Shown: one piece after another, positions 21,460 to 28,470 of the stretch
How positions within the stretch are numbered: the stretch's first letter is position 1
How the letters are laid out: each line of letters opens with the position of its first letter
From: an uncultured Collinsella sp.
GTDB lineage: Bacteria > Actinomycetota > Coriobacteriia > Coriobacteriales > Coriobacteriaceae
DNA: 28,470 nt
Direction of reading: 5' to 3'
NCBI GenBank assembly: GCA_958403385.1
Contig: CATXXC010000025.1
Coordinates: forward strand, 1-28,470
The notes under the pieces: model-generated
Seen by the model: the letters and a program-made list of their open reading frames with translations, nothing else
What the model was told of the DNA's origin: nothing
Database searches by the model: none
Program-made: the position numbers and the translations under genes

Positions 21460-22146
21460 CTACCTCCTTTGGTTGATGAGGTCCTCGATTATCGAGACGA
21501 CCTCGTCGATGGTGTGGGCGGTGGAGTCGACGTGCACGGCGTCCTCGGCGGGCACGAGCGGGGCGACCTCGCGACTGCTGTCGAGCTTGTCGCGCTGCTT
21601 GAGGGCGTCGAGGGTCTCGTCGACTTCGGTCTCGAGCTGCTCGGTGGTGAGCGGCTGCGCATCGTTCTGGTGGCGCTGCAGCACGCGGCGACGGGCGCGC
21701 TCGCGCGGGTCGGCGGTCAGGAAGACCTTGACTTGCGCGTTGGGGAACACGACGGTTCCGATGTCGCGACCCTCGGCCACGATATCGCGGTCCTCGGCGG
21801 CGCGGCGCTGATGGATGAGCATGGCGGCGCGCACGCCCGGGTAGGCCGAAACCTTGGACACGTTGGCGTCCACCTGCGGGGTGCGAATGGCGGCCGAGGC
21901 TTCCTGACCGTCAATGGTCAGGCGTGTGTCCTCGCCGGTGCCGTTGGTGAAGCGGATCTCGATCTGCTCGGCGAGGGCATCGATGGCAGCCTCGTCGTCC
22001 AGGTCGATGCCGCGGTCGAGCGCGGCGAAGGTGACGGCGCGATACATGGCGCCCGTGTCGAGCTTGTTAAAGCCCAGCTGGCGGGCGATCTCCTTGGCGA
22101 TGGTGGACTTGCCGGAACCGGCGGGGCCGTCGATGGCGACGATCAT
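21460..22146 (-). CDS. cmk: Cytidylate kinase
   Basis: The 228-residue enzyme phosphorylates CMP and dCMP. The P-loop GPAGSGKS is at 7-14, the CMP-binding DTGAMYRA at 30-37, AEGRDIGTVVFP in the middle, and the lid RERARRR follows. Length is typical for bacterial CMP kinases. In this lineage, as in Firmicutes, it lies between rluB and plsC. The gap to rluB is 66 nt without a clear promoter. Confidence 0.97.
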   Translation of the reverse strand: MIVAIDGPAGSGKSTIAKEIARQLGFNKLDTGAMYRAVTFAALDRGIDLDDEAAIDALAEQIEIRFTNGTGEDTRLTIDGQEASAAIRTPQVDANVSKVSAYPGVRAAMLIHQRRAAEDRDIVAEGRDIGTVVFPNAQVKVFLTADPRERARRRVLQRHQNDAQPLTTEQLETEVDETLDALKQRDKLDSSREVAPLVPAEDAVHVDSTAHTIDEVVSIIEDLINQRR

Positions 22147-22212
22147 GCAATGCTTCCTTTCGATGGTTGACGTGCTGGTATGGTTCGCGGGCGTTGGGGC
22201 GCGGCGGGTTGC

Positions 22213-23187
22213 CTAGCCGGTGTAGCGCTCGCGGTAGGTGTTGCGCTTGGGTGCGGAGCCGTGGCTGCCGTGGTGACGCGTGCGGCTGGCGGGCGAGTCT
22301 TGGGGCTTGCCGCTGTTGCGCTTAGCGCTTGCCTGCTTGGGCGGGATGCCGCCCGATTTAAGGATCTGCACCTCGCGCTCGGTGAGCTCGCGCCACGAGC
22401 CCTTGGCCACGCCCTCGAGCTCAAGGCCGGCAAAGTTGCAGCGATGCAGACGGATTACCGGATGGTGAATCTTGCTCAACATGCGCTTAACTTGATTCTT
22501 GCGGCCCTCGCGGATGATGACCTCCACGGCGGTGGTGCCGGGCTTGATGCCTTGCGGGGCCACCGCCTCGGCCTCGCGCGCGGTGATGACGCGGCAGATC
22601 GCCGGCTGGCAGAGGCCGTCGTCGAGTTCGATGCCGCGACGCAGCGGCGTGAGATCGCGGTCGGACAGACTGCCGTCCACGAGCGCCTGGTAGGTCTTGT
22701 AGACGTGTTTGCTCGGGTGCAGCAGGTCCTGAGACAGGTCGCCGTCGGTGGTAAAGAGCAAAAGGCCTGTGGTGTCGCGGTCCAGGCGACCAACCGGGAA
22801 TAGTCCCGGAAAGCGGTCGCGCGGGACCAGATCAGCCACGCAAGGGCGCTCCTGCGGATCGCTCATGGTGGTAAGGTAGCCGGTCGGCTTGTAGAGCATC
22901 AGGTACACGGCGCCCTGGTTGAGCTTGACGGGCATGCCGTCGACCTCGATGTGATCGTGGTCGACGTCGACCTTGGTGCCCAGTTCGGTCGCGACCTGGC
23001 CGTTGACGGTCACGCGGCCGGCGGTCATCAGGTCCTCCGAGCCGCGGCGGCTCGCCACGCCCGCGCGCGCCAAAAAGCGCTGCAGGCGCATGGTGTGCGG
23101 ATAGACGGGCTGGGCGTCGCCTGCGGGCGTTGTGGCGCCCGTGGCACTTGCGGTGCACGTCTCCCCTACTTCGTTAGTCCTCATCAT
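22213..23187 (-). CDS. rluB: 23S rRNA pseudouridine synthase, RluB family
   Basis: The 324-residue RsuA/RluB-type synthase has an S4 RNA-binding domain beginning at about 33 (MRLQRFLARAGVASRRGSED), the catalytic Asp136 in GRLDRDTTG, LYKPTGYLTT, and REGRKNQVKRML near the end of the core. A basic, low-complexity tail (SKRNSGK-like, ending YRERYTG) follows and likely aids RNA binding. I use ATG 23187, which has GGAGG 5 nt upstream and overlaps the scpB stop by 14 nt. The first 32 residues are Thr/Ala-rich and not conserved; the ATG at 23091 would give the core but has no Shine-Dalgarno. Confidence 0.92.
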   Translation of the reverse strand: MMRTNEVGETCTASATGATTPAGDAQPVYPHTMRLQRFLARAGVASRRGSEDLMTAGRVTVNGQVATELGTKVDVDHDHIEVDGMPVKLNQGAVYLMLYKPTGYLTTMSDPQERPCVADLVPRDRFPGLFPVGRLDRDTTGLLLFTTDGDLSQDLLHPSKHVYKTYQALVDGSLSDRDLTPLRRGIELDDGLCQPAICRVITAREAEAVAPQGIKPGTTAVEVIIREGRKNQVKRMLSKIHHPVIRLHRCNFAGLELEGVAKGSWRELTEREVQILKSGGIPPKQASAKRNSGKPQDSPASRTRHHGSHGSAPKRNTYRERYTG

Positions 23188-23902
23188 GCGTGACCTCCGC
23201 AGTGTCGTCGGTGGCCAGGAATTCCTCGCCACCGACCGCCTCGACATCATCAATATCGGTATCGAGCAGCTCGCGCTCTTCGTCCAGGTCCTCGGCTTGC
23301 TCCTCGAGCGTGGACTGAATACTGCGGCCGCTCAGGCGCTCGCGGATAAACTGGCGCGACTGCTCGTCGGGGGCAAACTGCTCCAGATCGGGTAGGTCGC
23401 GGGTGGAGCGCAGGCCGAACTTTTCCAAGAAGGCGTTGGTCGTGCCGTAAATGATGGCCTGACCGCGCTCGGGGTCACGGCCGAGCTCGCGCACCAGACC
23501 CTTGTCCACGAGCGACGCGATGACGCCGTCTGAGTTGACGCCGCGGATGCCCTTGACCACCTCGCGCGTTACGGGCTGGTGGTATGCGATCACGGCCAGG
23601 GTTTCGAGCGCCGCCTGCGACAGCTTTTGCGTGTCCCAGCTCAACACATAGGCCTCGACTACGTCGTGGTAGGCAGGATGCGTGAACAGGCGCCAACCGC
23701 CGGCGACCTCGCGCAGCTGAAAGCCGCGGTTGGCCTCCTCGTACTCAACCTTGAGCTCGGCGAGCAGCGATGCGCACTCGCCGGGGGCGATATCCAGCGC
23801 ACCAGCCAGCGCGGGCGCACTCACCGGGTCGCTCGACACCAGCAGCAGCGCCTCGAGGGCACCTTTGAGGCTGTTTGCCTCTAGCGTGGAAAGGGTTGAC
23901 AT
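23174..23902 (-). CDS. scpB: Segregation and condensation protein B
   Basis: The 242-residue winged-helix protein pairs with ScpA and SMC to form the bacterial condensin. It shows the conserved ALEALLLVSSDPVS, ALETLAVIAYHQPVTR and GRDPERGQAIIYGTT, where the second winged helix recognises ScpA. An acidic tail (EEQAEDLDEERELLDTD and onward) extends past the usual end. It starts 11 nt after scpA and overlaps rluB. Confidence 0.96.
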   Translation of the reverse strand: MSTLSTLEANSLKGALEALLLVSSDPVSAPALAGALDIAPGECASLLAELKVEYEEANRGFQLREVAGGWRLFTHPAYHDVVEAYVLSWDTQKLSQAALETLAVIAYHQPVTREVVKGIRGVNSDGVIASLVDKGLVRELGRDPERGQAIIYGTTNAFLEKFGLRSTRDLPDLEQFAPDEQSRQFIRERLSGRSIQSTLEEQAEDLDEERELLDTDIDDVEAVGGEEFLATDDTAEVTHDED

Positions 23903-23913
23903 GGTTGCGGCTC

Positions 23914-24726
23914 CTATTCGGTGAGCTCGGGGCCCTCGCCGGGCACATAGGCCTCGGCGCCCTCGACGCGGTTGATGCGGATGGTTCCAAAGATCTCGTC
24001 CTGGCTCAGCGTGAGCGAGCCGCGCTTGGCGAGCTCCAGCGTGGCCAGGAAGGTGACGACGAGCTGCTCGGTGGTGGCATCGTCGTCCAACAGCTCGCGG
24101 AAGGTGCAGGTTTGGTGCGCCATGGTAAAGCGGTCGACTGAGGCCACGGTCAGGTCGAGCGGTACGCGATGCGGCGCCACATGCTCGGCCTCCAGCAAGA
24201 AGGTCTGGCGCTTGCCGTCCAGGTCGGCACAGATGACGGCGAGACCGCGCAAGGTAATGCCGGCAAGGTAGTCGGGCATAAGGCCTAGGAACTCCGGGTC
24301 GGGACCGGCCACACGCGGATGCATACGGCTTTCGGCCTGCATGCGGGCACCGAGGGCCGCAGCCGCGCCCTTAAACTGCTTGTAGGCAATCAGGCGCTGG
24401 ATCAGGACCTCGCGCAGGGCGTCGCCGTCGAGCGCGCTGAGCTCCTCGAGATCTTCGTCGAACTCGTCATCGTCTTCATCGGCTTTGCGTGGGGCCTCCT
24501 GCGGCACCAGAGAGGCAGCCTTGATGTCCAAAAGGGTTGCCGCGACCAGCAAAAAATCGCTCGCCACGTCCAGATCCAGTGCTTCGATGCGCTCGGCCTC
24601 GGCAAGGTATTGCTCGGCCACCTCGCTGATGGAGATGGCGCCAATATCTACTTTTTGGCGGGTTACCAGCTGCAGCAGCAGGTCGAACGGTCCGCTGTAG
24701 ACCTGCGTCGACACGCGATACGACAT
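23914..24726 (-). CDS. scpA: Segregation and condensation protein A
   Basis: The 270-residue kleisin bridges the SMC heads. The N-terminal SMC-neck-binding helix region is YSGPFDLLLQLVTRQKVDIG, followed by FLLVAATLLDIKAASLVP. An acidic linker (DEDDDEFDEDLEELS) precedes the ScpB-binding middle. The C-terminal winged helix has VVTFLATLELAKRG. GGAGG lies before ATG 24726. It heads the contiguous scpA-to-coaBC run; 84 nt separate it from the metalloprotease gene, and a dyad lies in that gap. Confidence 0.96.
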   Translation of the reverse strand: MSYRVSTQVYSGPFDLLLQLVTRQKVDIGAISISEVAEQYLAEAERIEALDLDVASDFLLVAATLLDIKAASLVPQEAPRKADEDDDEFDEDLEELSALDGDALREVLIQRLIAYKQFKGAAAALGARMQAESRMHPRVAGPDPEFLGLMPDYLAGITLRGLAVICADLDGKRQTFLLEAEHVAPHRVPLDLTVASVDRFTMAHQTCTFRELLDDDATTEQLVVTFLATLELAKRGSLTLSQDEIFGTIRINRVEGAEAYVPGEGPELTE

Positions 24727-24776
24727 CTTCGACCTCCTTTGACGGCGCCTTCGCGGCGCGGTTTGGGTGCATGTTA

Positions 24777-24795
24777 CGACCGTTTTGCACGGTCG
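24777..24795. repeat. Dyad upstream of scpA
   Basis: CGACCGT (24777-24783) and ACGGTCG (24789-24795) form a 7-bp stem with a 5-nt loop in the gap between the metalloprotease stop and scpA. No T run follows. It could be a weak terminator or an operator; a promoter for scpA must lie nearby but I cannot define one. Confidence 0.45.
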
Positions 24796-24810
24796 ACCTG
24801 TAAGTTTACC

Positions 24811-25494
24811 TTAGATGCCGGCGATTGCGAAGTTAAGCAGCTGCTCAGCGAGCGGATACACGGTAACGTCGAAATAGCGACCGATCACGTCGATGCCGGT
24901 CCACATGGGCAGCAGGTACAGTACCAGGATGAGGATGGGCATGGCGTATTGCTGCAGGCGGTAGTAGTTGGCGAGCGCCTTGCCCTTGAGGAAGGGCACG
25001 ATGATCGACGAGCCATCGAGCGGCGGAATCGGGATGAGGTTAAAGAACGCGAGCGACAGGTTGACCACGATAAACGTGGCGCCGAAGTTCATGATCTGTG
25101 ATGCCACGGCAAAGGACATGCTGGTGTAGAGGCTGCCGTACGTTGCGCGCATGAGGACCGCGGCAAGACACGCGAGTGCGATGTTCGACGCGGGGCCGGC
25201 CACGCTCACCAGGACCTCGTCGCGCTTGGGATGCTTGAGGTTGTTGAGGTAGACAGGCACGGGCTTGGCAAAGGCGAACACCGGGCCACCGGCTGCGAGC
25301 ATGAGCAGCGGCAGGATGATGGTGCCAAACGGGTCGATATGGTTGAGCGGGTTGAGCGAGACGCGGCCGCGCGAGCGAGCCGTTTTGTCGCCGAGCGCCC
25401 AGGCTGCGGCGGCGTGCGCGCTCTCGTGGATCACGATGCCAACGATGACGGCAACGGCACTGGCGAGCAGGTTCATGATGTAGCTGCTGGACAT
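24811..25494 (-). CDS. Site-2-type intramembrane metalloprotease (M50 family)
   Basis: The 227-residue membrane protein has the zinc motif HESAH at 23-27 within the first helix, the family NPLNHIDPFGTIILP at 48-62, and the third ligand Asp160 in NLIPIPPLDGS. It has about six membrane segments and no PDZ domain, which places it with the short, YwhC-like group. Substrates are unknown; such proteases commonly cleave anti-sigma factors or other membrane proteins. It is followed on the minus strand by scpA and preceded by a small membrane protein. Confidence 0.93.
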   Translation of the reverse strand: MSSSYIMNLLASAVAVIVGIVIHESAHAAAAWALGDKTARSRGRVSLNPLNHIDPFGTIILPLLMLAAGGPVFAFAKPVPVYLNNLKHPKRDEVLVSVAGPASNIALACLAAVLMRATYGSLYTSMSFAVASQIMNFGATFIVVNLSLAFFNLIPIPPLDGSSIIVPFLKGKALANYYRLQQYAMPILILVLYLLPMWTGIDVIGRYFDVTVYPLAEQLLNFAIAGI

Positions 25495-25503
25495 AACGCT
25501 CCC

Positions 25504-25800
25504 CTAGCGGACGCGGCGCGAGGCGCGCGTGAGCAGGTAGTCAATTACAAACAGAATCACAGCGACGATGGCGTAATCCAAGCGGAAAACGCCGCCAAAG
25601 GGTGAGGTGATGACGCCGTAGCCGGCGATGGCGCTCGGCAGCGCGCGAGAAAGCTCAACGACAAAGCCGACAATCTGCAGCTTGGCGGTCAGGCCGCTAA
25701 AGCACAGCAGCACGGTCATCGCGCTCATAAAGATGCCGCAGATGCGACAGGCGATGGCGATGACGCTCATCGCCACGGCAGCGGCCTTACGAGAATTCAC
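25504..25800 (-). CDS. Small hypothetical membrane protein
   Basis: The 98-residue product has about three hydrophobic segments (roughly 9-35, 40-62, 70-88) and a basic end (LLTRASRRVR). The likely start is GTG 25800, with AGGAGA 6 nt upstream, overlapping the ABC-F gene by 14 nt; an ATG at 25770 is a fallback. A longer frame upstream lies wholly inside the ABC-F gene and is rejected. The family is unrecognised. Confidence 0.65.
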   Translation of the reverse strand: MNSRKAAAVAMSVIAIACRICGIFMSAMTVLLCFSGLTAKLQIVGFVVELSRALPSAIAGYGVITSPFGGVFRLDYAIVAVILFVIDYLLTRASRRVR

Positions 25801-27820
25801 GCGCGGTCTCCTCTTCGATCTGGGTGGAAAGCTCCAGCCATTCGTCCTCGAGCTTGGGCAGTTCTTGCTTAAGGCCGTTATATTCCCCCAGCGCGGCATT
25901 GAACTTGTCCTGATCGGCATAAAGCTCTTCGCTTGCCATCAATTCCATAAGCTCGTCATAGCGAGCACGCTTTTTGTCCAGCTCTGCCTCGATCTTCTTG
26001 AGCTGGTTGCGCACGCCCTTGAGTTTTTTGTTGAGCGCAGCGCGGGCCTGGGCCTCGGCACGCTTCTGCTCCTTGGTCTTTTTACCCTCGGCAGGCTTGG
26101 GGGTGGCGGCGGGCGCATCGGCCTGGGCGGCGGTTGCCTTGGCGGGCTTGGCCGCGGTCGGCGCACTCTCCCCTGCCGCTTCGGCGGCGGCGCGGGCTGC
26201 GAGGTCCTCGCGCTTGTAGAGGTAGTAGTCGTAGTCGCCGTCATAGACCGTGACCTTGCCATCGCGGATGTCGATCACGCGGTTGGCCACGGCGCGCACC
26301 AGGTGCTCGTCGTGGCTGATCAGCACGATGGTACCGGGGAAGTTTTGCAGGGCGTTCTCGAGCATGTCCACAGAGTCGATGTCCAGGTGGTTGGTGGGCT
26401 CGTCCAGGCACAGGAGCGCCTCGGGGGCCACGAGCATCTTGGCAAGGGCCAGACGTGCCTTTTCGCCGCCGGAGAGGACACGGACCTGCTTTTCGATTGC
26501 GTCGTTGTCGCTAAACAGGAAGGCGCCCAGCAGGCTGCGCTGCTGCGGTACGGTCCACTTGGGCGTAACGGTGTCGATCTCTTGCAGGACGGTATTGGAC
26601 TCGGTCATACCCTCGAGTGCGTGCTGGGCGTAGTAGGCGACGCCGACGTTGGTGCCTAGGTCGCGGGCGCCGGTGGTGGGCGGCTCCAGGCCGGCGAGGA
26701 TCTTCATGAGCGTGGACTTGCCGGCGCCGTTGGGGCCGACGAGCGCCACGTGCTCGCCGCGGTAGAGCTTGAGGTCGATGTCGCTGTAGATATGCTTGTT
26801 GCCGTAGGACTTGGAGACGCCCTCGAGCCCCACGACCATGTCGCCGGAGCGCGGTGGGTCGGGGAACTTAAAGTCGATGTGCTTGTGGCCCTCGGGCAGG
26901 ATGACAAGCTCCTTTTTGATCTGCTCGATCTTGCGGATTCGCTCCTGAGCCTGGGCAGCCTTGGTGGGCTTGTAGCGGAACTTGTCGACGAAGACCTGCA
27001 TGTGGGCGATGTCGCGCTCCTGGGCGGCACGCTTGGCGCGCATCTGCTCCAGGTTGTCTTCGCGCTGCTTGAGGTAGCTGTTGTAGTTGCCGGTGTAGGT
27101 GGTCACGCGACGGTTTTCGAGTGCGGCGACGTGGTCGACGCAGGCGTCCATGAAGGCGCGGTCGTGGCTGACGATGAGGACGGCGCCGTCGTAGTTGGCG
27201 ATAAAGCCGCGCAGCCACTGGACGCTCTCGAGGTCCAGGTGGTTGGTGGGCTCGTCTAGAAGCAGCAGGTCGGGGTGGCGCAGGAAGAGCTTTGCCAGCG
27301 CGATACGCATCTGCCAGCCGCCCGAGAACTCGGAGCACGGGCGCTCAAAGTCGGTGACCTTAAAGCCCAGGCCGGACAGGATTTTGCGGGCGTTGCTCTC
27401 GAGCTCGTAGCCGCCCAGGTGCTCAAAGCGGTCCTGGACCTGGCCGTACTCGTTAAGGAGTGCGTCGACGTCCTTGCCCTGCTCGGAGAGCTCGGTGATT
27501 TGGGCCTGCAGCTCGTTGGCGCGCTCGCCCATGCGGCGGATTTCCTTGGCCGCCGCCATGACCTCGGCGAGGATGGTGGTGTCCTTTTGCTCCAGGTTGG
27601 TTTCCTGCTCTAGGTAGCCCACCTGGCAGTCCTTTGCGTACTGGACCTGGCCGGCGTCGGGGCTGTCGATGCCCATGATGATCTTGAGCATGGTGGTTTT
27701 GCCGGCGCCGTTGGGGCCCACGAGCGCGAAGCGCTCGCCGGGGTTGATCTGGAAGGATGCGCCGCTAAAGAGGACGCGCGCGCCGAAGCTTTTTTCGATC
27801 TTGTCGACCAGGAGGATCAT
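25787..27820 (-). CDS. ABC-F family ATPase
   Basis: The 677-residue soluble protein has two ATP-binding cassettes and no membrane domain. The first cassette has GPNGAGKT at 35-42, SGGWQMR and LLLLDEPTNHLD. An interdomain linker follows (about 250-330, rich in Lys/Arg/Glu). The second cassette has GPNGAGKST, LSGGEKARLALAK and CLDEPTNHLD. A C-terminal extension has an Ala/Pro/Lys-rich hinge, then a coiled coil (from about 585), as in Uup/YheS-like proteins. ABC-F proteins act on ribosomes, relieving stalls or antibiotic inhibition; subfamily is uncertain. ATG 27820 lies only 30 nt beyond the terminator of tRNA-Ala. Confidence 0.94.
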   Translation of the reverse strand: MILLVDKIEKSFGARVLFSGASFQINPGERFALVGPNGAGKTTMLKIIMGIDSPDAGQVQYAKDCQVGYLEQETNLEQKDTTILAEVMAAAKEIRRMGERANELQAQITELSEQGKDVDALLNEYGQVQDRFEHLGGYELESNARKILSGLGFKVTDFERPCSEFSGGWQMRIALAKLFLRHPDLLLLDEPTNHLDLESVQWLRGFIANYDGAVLIVSHDRAFMDACVDHVAALENRRVTTYTGNYNSYLKQREDNLEQMRAKRAAQERDIAHMQVFVDKFRYKPTKAAQAQERIRKIEQIKKELVILPEGHKHIDFKFPDPPRSGDMVVGLEGVSKSYGNKHIYSDIDLKLYRGEHVALVGPNGAGKSTLMKILAGLEPPTTGARDLGTNVGVAYYAQHALEGMTESNTVLQEIDTVTPKWTVPQQRSLLGAFLFSDNDAIEKQVRVLSGGEKARLALAKMLVAPEALLCLDEPTNHLDIDSVDMLENALQNFPGTIVLISHDEHLVRAVANRVIDIRDGKVTVYDGDYDYYLYKREDLAARAAAEAAGESAPTAAKPAKATAAQADAPAATPKPAEGKKTKEQKRAEAQARAALNKKLKGVRNQLKKIEAELDKKRARYDELMELMASEELYADQDKFNAALGEYNGLKQELPKLEDEWLELSTQIEEETAREFS

Positions 27821-27846
27821 GGTGCCGCCTTTGACCTTGTGTGCCT

Positions 27847-27948
27847 ATATGAAAAAAGGCCCCAACTTGCGTTGGAGCCTCATTCAATGCTCGGGTGGAG
27901 ACGAGGGGGATCGAACCCCTGACCTCTTGACTGCCAGTCAAGCGCTCT
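27847..27948. repeat. Direct repeat of at least 102 bp, first copy
   Basis: It is identical by eye to 28369-28470, offset 522 bp. It covers the terminator and most of tRNA-Ala. The second copy runs off the window, so the true length is unknown. Confidence 0.9.
27851..27880 (-). terminator. Terminator of tRNA-Ala copy 1
   Basis: On the minus strand, GGCTCCAAC pairs with GTTGGGGCC (one G:T), with a GCAA loop and six T. It lies 15 nt after the tRNA 3' end and 30 nt before the ABC-F start. Confidence 0.88.
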
Positions 27949-27968
27949 CCCAGCTGAGCTACGCCCCC
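27896..27968 (-). tRNA. tRNA-Ala (anticodon GGC)
   Basis: The acceptor GGGGGCG/CGTCTCC contains the G3:U70 pair that identifies alanine tRNAs. The anticodon stem-loop CTTGA-CTGGCAG-TCAAG gives anticodon GGC, and the T-arm GGTTCGATCC is normal. CCA is not encoded. Confidence 0.95.
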
Positions 27969-27980
27969 GTGCGAAGAATT

Positions 27981-28009
27981 ACTATACGGGAACTCGGACG
28001 GCGATGCAA
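27981..28009 (-). promoter_or_regulatory. Promoter of tRNA-Ala copy 1
   Basis: On the minus strand, TTGCAT (28004-28009) and TATAGT (27981-27986) are spaced by 17 nt, about 12 nt before the tRNA 5' end. Confidence 0.8.
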
Positions 28010-28111
28010 GGACAATTTTGGAAAAACTTTCGCCGGCGCATCCCGCGCGGTAGCCCCAAGGCGTCCAGAAGCGGGCAACCTGGCCGCTTGCTGGCAGATA
28101 TTGTTGCCTTT

Positions 28112-28147
28112 AAAAGCAAACAGGCCAGACAAATTGCCTGGCCTGTT
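28112..28147 (-). terminator. Terminator of tRNA-Met/Ile2
   Basis: AACAGGCCAG (28119-28128) is the complement of CTGGCCTGTT (28138-28147), with a 9-nt loop. On the minus strand a T-rich TTTGCTTTTA follows. It starts 8 nt after the CCA end of the tRNA. Confidence 0.85.
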
Positions 28148-28155
28148 GAAAAACC

Positions 28156-28231
28156 TGGTGGGCCCTCCGGGATTCGAACCCAGAACCCAGGGATTATGAG
28201 TCCCCTGCGCTAACCGTTGCGCCAAGAGCCC
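28156..28231 (-). tRNA. tRNA with CAT anticodon (Met, or Ile2)
   Basis: The acceptor GGGCTCT/AGGGCCC and the anticodon stem-loop GGGGA-CTCATAA-TCCCT give anticodon CAT. CCA is encoded at 28156-28158. It is not an initiator, since position 1:72 is paired and the anticodon stem lacks three G:C pairs in initiator order. The CTCATAA loop occurs in both elongator tRNA-Met and tRNA-Ile2 (lysidine-modified), so identity is open. Confidence 0.9.
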
Positions 28232-28294
28232 TTGTAAGTGATGAACTCGCACAGCCTTAGTAAAGACAATCTTGACAGTTCGCCACGTCGAAAA

Positions 28295-28323
28295 ATACTA
28301 CCATGCGATCGATGCTCATTCAA
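28295..28323 (-). promoter_or_regulatory. Promoter of tRNA-Met/Ile2
   Basis: On the minus strand, TTGAAT (28318-28323) and TAGTAT (28295-28300) are spaced by 17 nt, about 63 nt before the tRNA. A plus-strand TTGACA at 28272-28277 with ATACTA 17 nt later overlaps it, but no plus-strand gene follows in the window. Confidence 0.7.
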
Positions 28324-28372
28324 CGCACGATCTTTCTCGTGGTCTTCGAGCGAAGTAGTATTTGACTGATAT

Positions 28373-28402
28373 GAAAAAAGGCCCCAACTTGCGTTGGAGC
28401 CT
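28373..28402 (-). terminator. Terminator of tRNA-Ala copy 2
   Basis: Identical to the terminator at 27851-27880, within the direct repeat. Confidence 0.88.
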
Positions 28403-28417
28403 CATTCAATGCTCGGG

Positions 28418-28470
28418 TGGAGACGAGGGGGATCGAACCCCTGACCTCTTGACTGCCAGTCAAGCGCTCT
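28418..28470 (-). tRNA. tRNA-Ala (GGC), second copy, cut by the window end
   Basis: The 3' part, including the T-arm and the anticodon arm, is identical to 27896-27948. The 5' acceptor and D-arm lie outside the window. Confidence 0.92.

Noticed and set aside
20677..22170. Long plus-strand open frame opposite plsC and cmk
   Set aside because: Antisense shadow of two clearly recognised genes, composed mainly of Gly/Ala/Val/Leu/Arg.

Overview
This window looks like chromosome from a Coriobacteriia gut actinobacterium, most likely Collinsella or a close relative. The evidence is high GC with long minus-strand housekeeping operons, a tRNA-Ala with a G3:U70 pair, IS21/IS30 remnants, and surface proteins built as Flp-type prepilins carrying BspA-repeat or DUF6273-like ectodomains. 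The assignment rests on gene content and style, not on a database search.

The left third (1-10.5 kb) is accessory DNA. It holds small hypothetical membrane proteins (458-877, 1361-1798), a decayed acidic ORF split by a 37-bp hairpin (about 1144-1345), and a pair of tiny convergent genes (2044-2169, 2166-2321). Next come a 38-bp perfect palindrome (2331-2368), a truncated IS30-type transposase and an IS21 remnant with intact istB but almost no istA (2.36-3.9 kb). A helix-turn-helix-like gene whose reading frame breaks exactly at an A AAA AAG heptamer (3969-4370), a frameshifted minus-strand pseudogene (about 4400-4898) and a DUF1648 membrane protein (5399-6025) follow.

From 6.1 to 10.3 kb lies the most unusual part: three consecutive prepilin-like genes (6214-7179, 7329-8333, 9115-10062). 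They share an upstream palindrome 70-75 nt before the start, overlapping ATGs (ATGCATG), a 10-nt G-rich tract just inside the ORF, and a class-III-type prepilin cleavage site followed by one hydrophobic helix. They differ in their C-terminal ectodomains. The second copy carries two frameshifts that together restore frame (+11 tandem duplication, +1 in a C tract). A 128-bp element follows both DUF6273-type copies. The layout suggests phase-variable, modular surface pilins. No Tad secretion genes, reverse transcriptase or recombinase are in the window, so mechanism is inference. An orphan ribbon-helix-helix antitoxin-like gene sits between copies two and three.

The right two thirds (10.7-27.8 kb) form one long, tightly packed minus-strand block. 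In transcription order from the right: ABC-F ATPase, a small membrane protein and a site-2-type metalloprotease; then scpA-scpB (chromosome segregation), rluB (23S rRNA pseudouridylation), cmk, plsC, ispH, a radical-SAM/DUF512 protein, der, plsY, gpsA, rpe, a cysteine desulfurase, a Nif3-like protein, a coiled-coil zinc-ribbon protein and coaBC. Many neighbours overlap or are 2-18 nt apart. The run couples phospholipid synthesis (gpsA, plsY, plsC), isoprenoid, nucleotide, CoA and ribosome-assembly functions.

tRNA genes flank this block: tRNA-Pro(GGG) at 10572-10648, and at the right edge tRNA-Ala(GGC), tRNA-Met/Ile2(CAT) and the start of a second tRNA-Ala that is part of a direct repeat of at least 102 bp.
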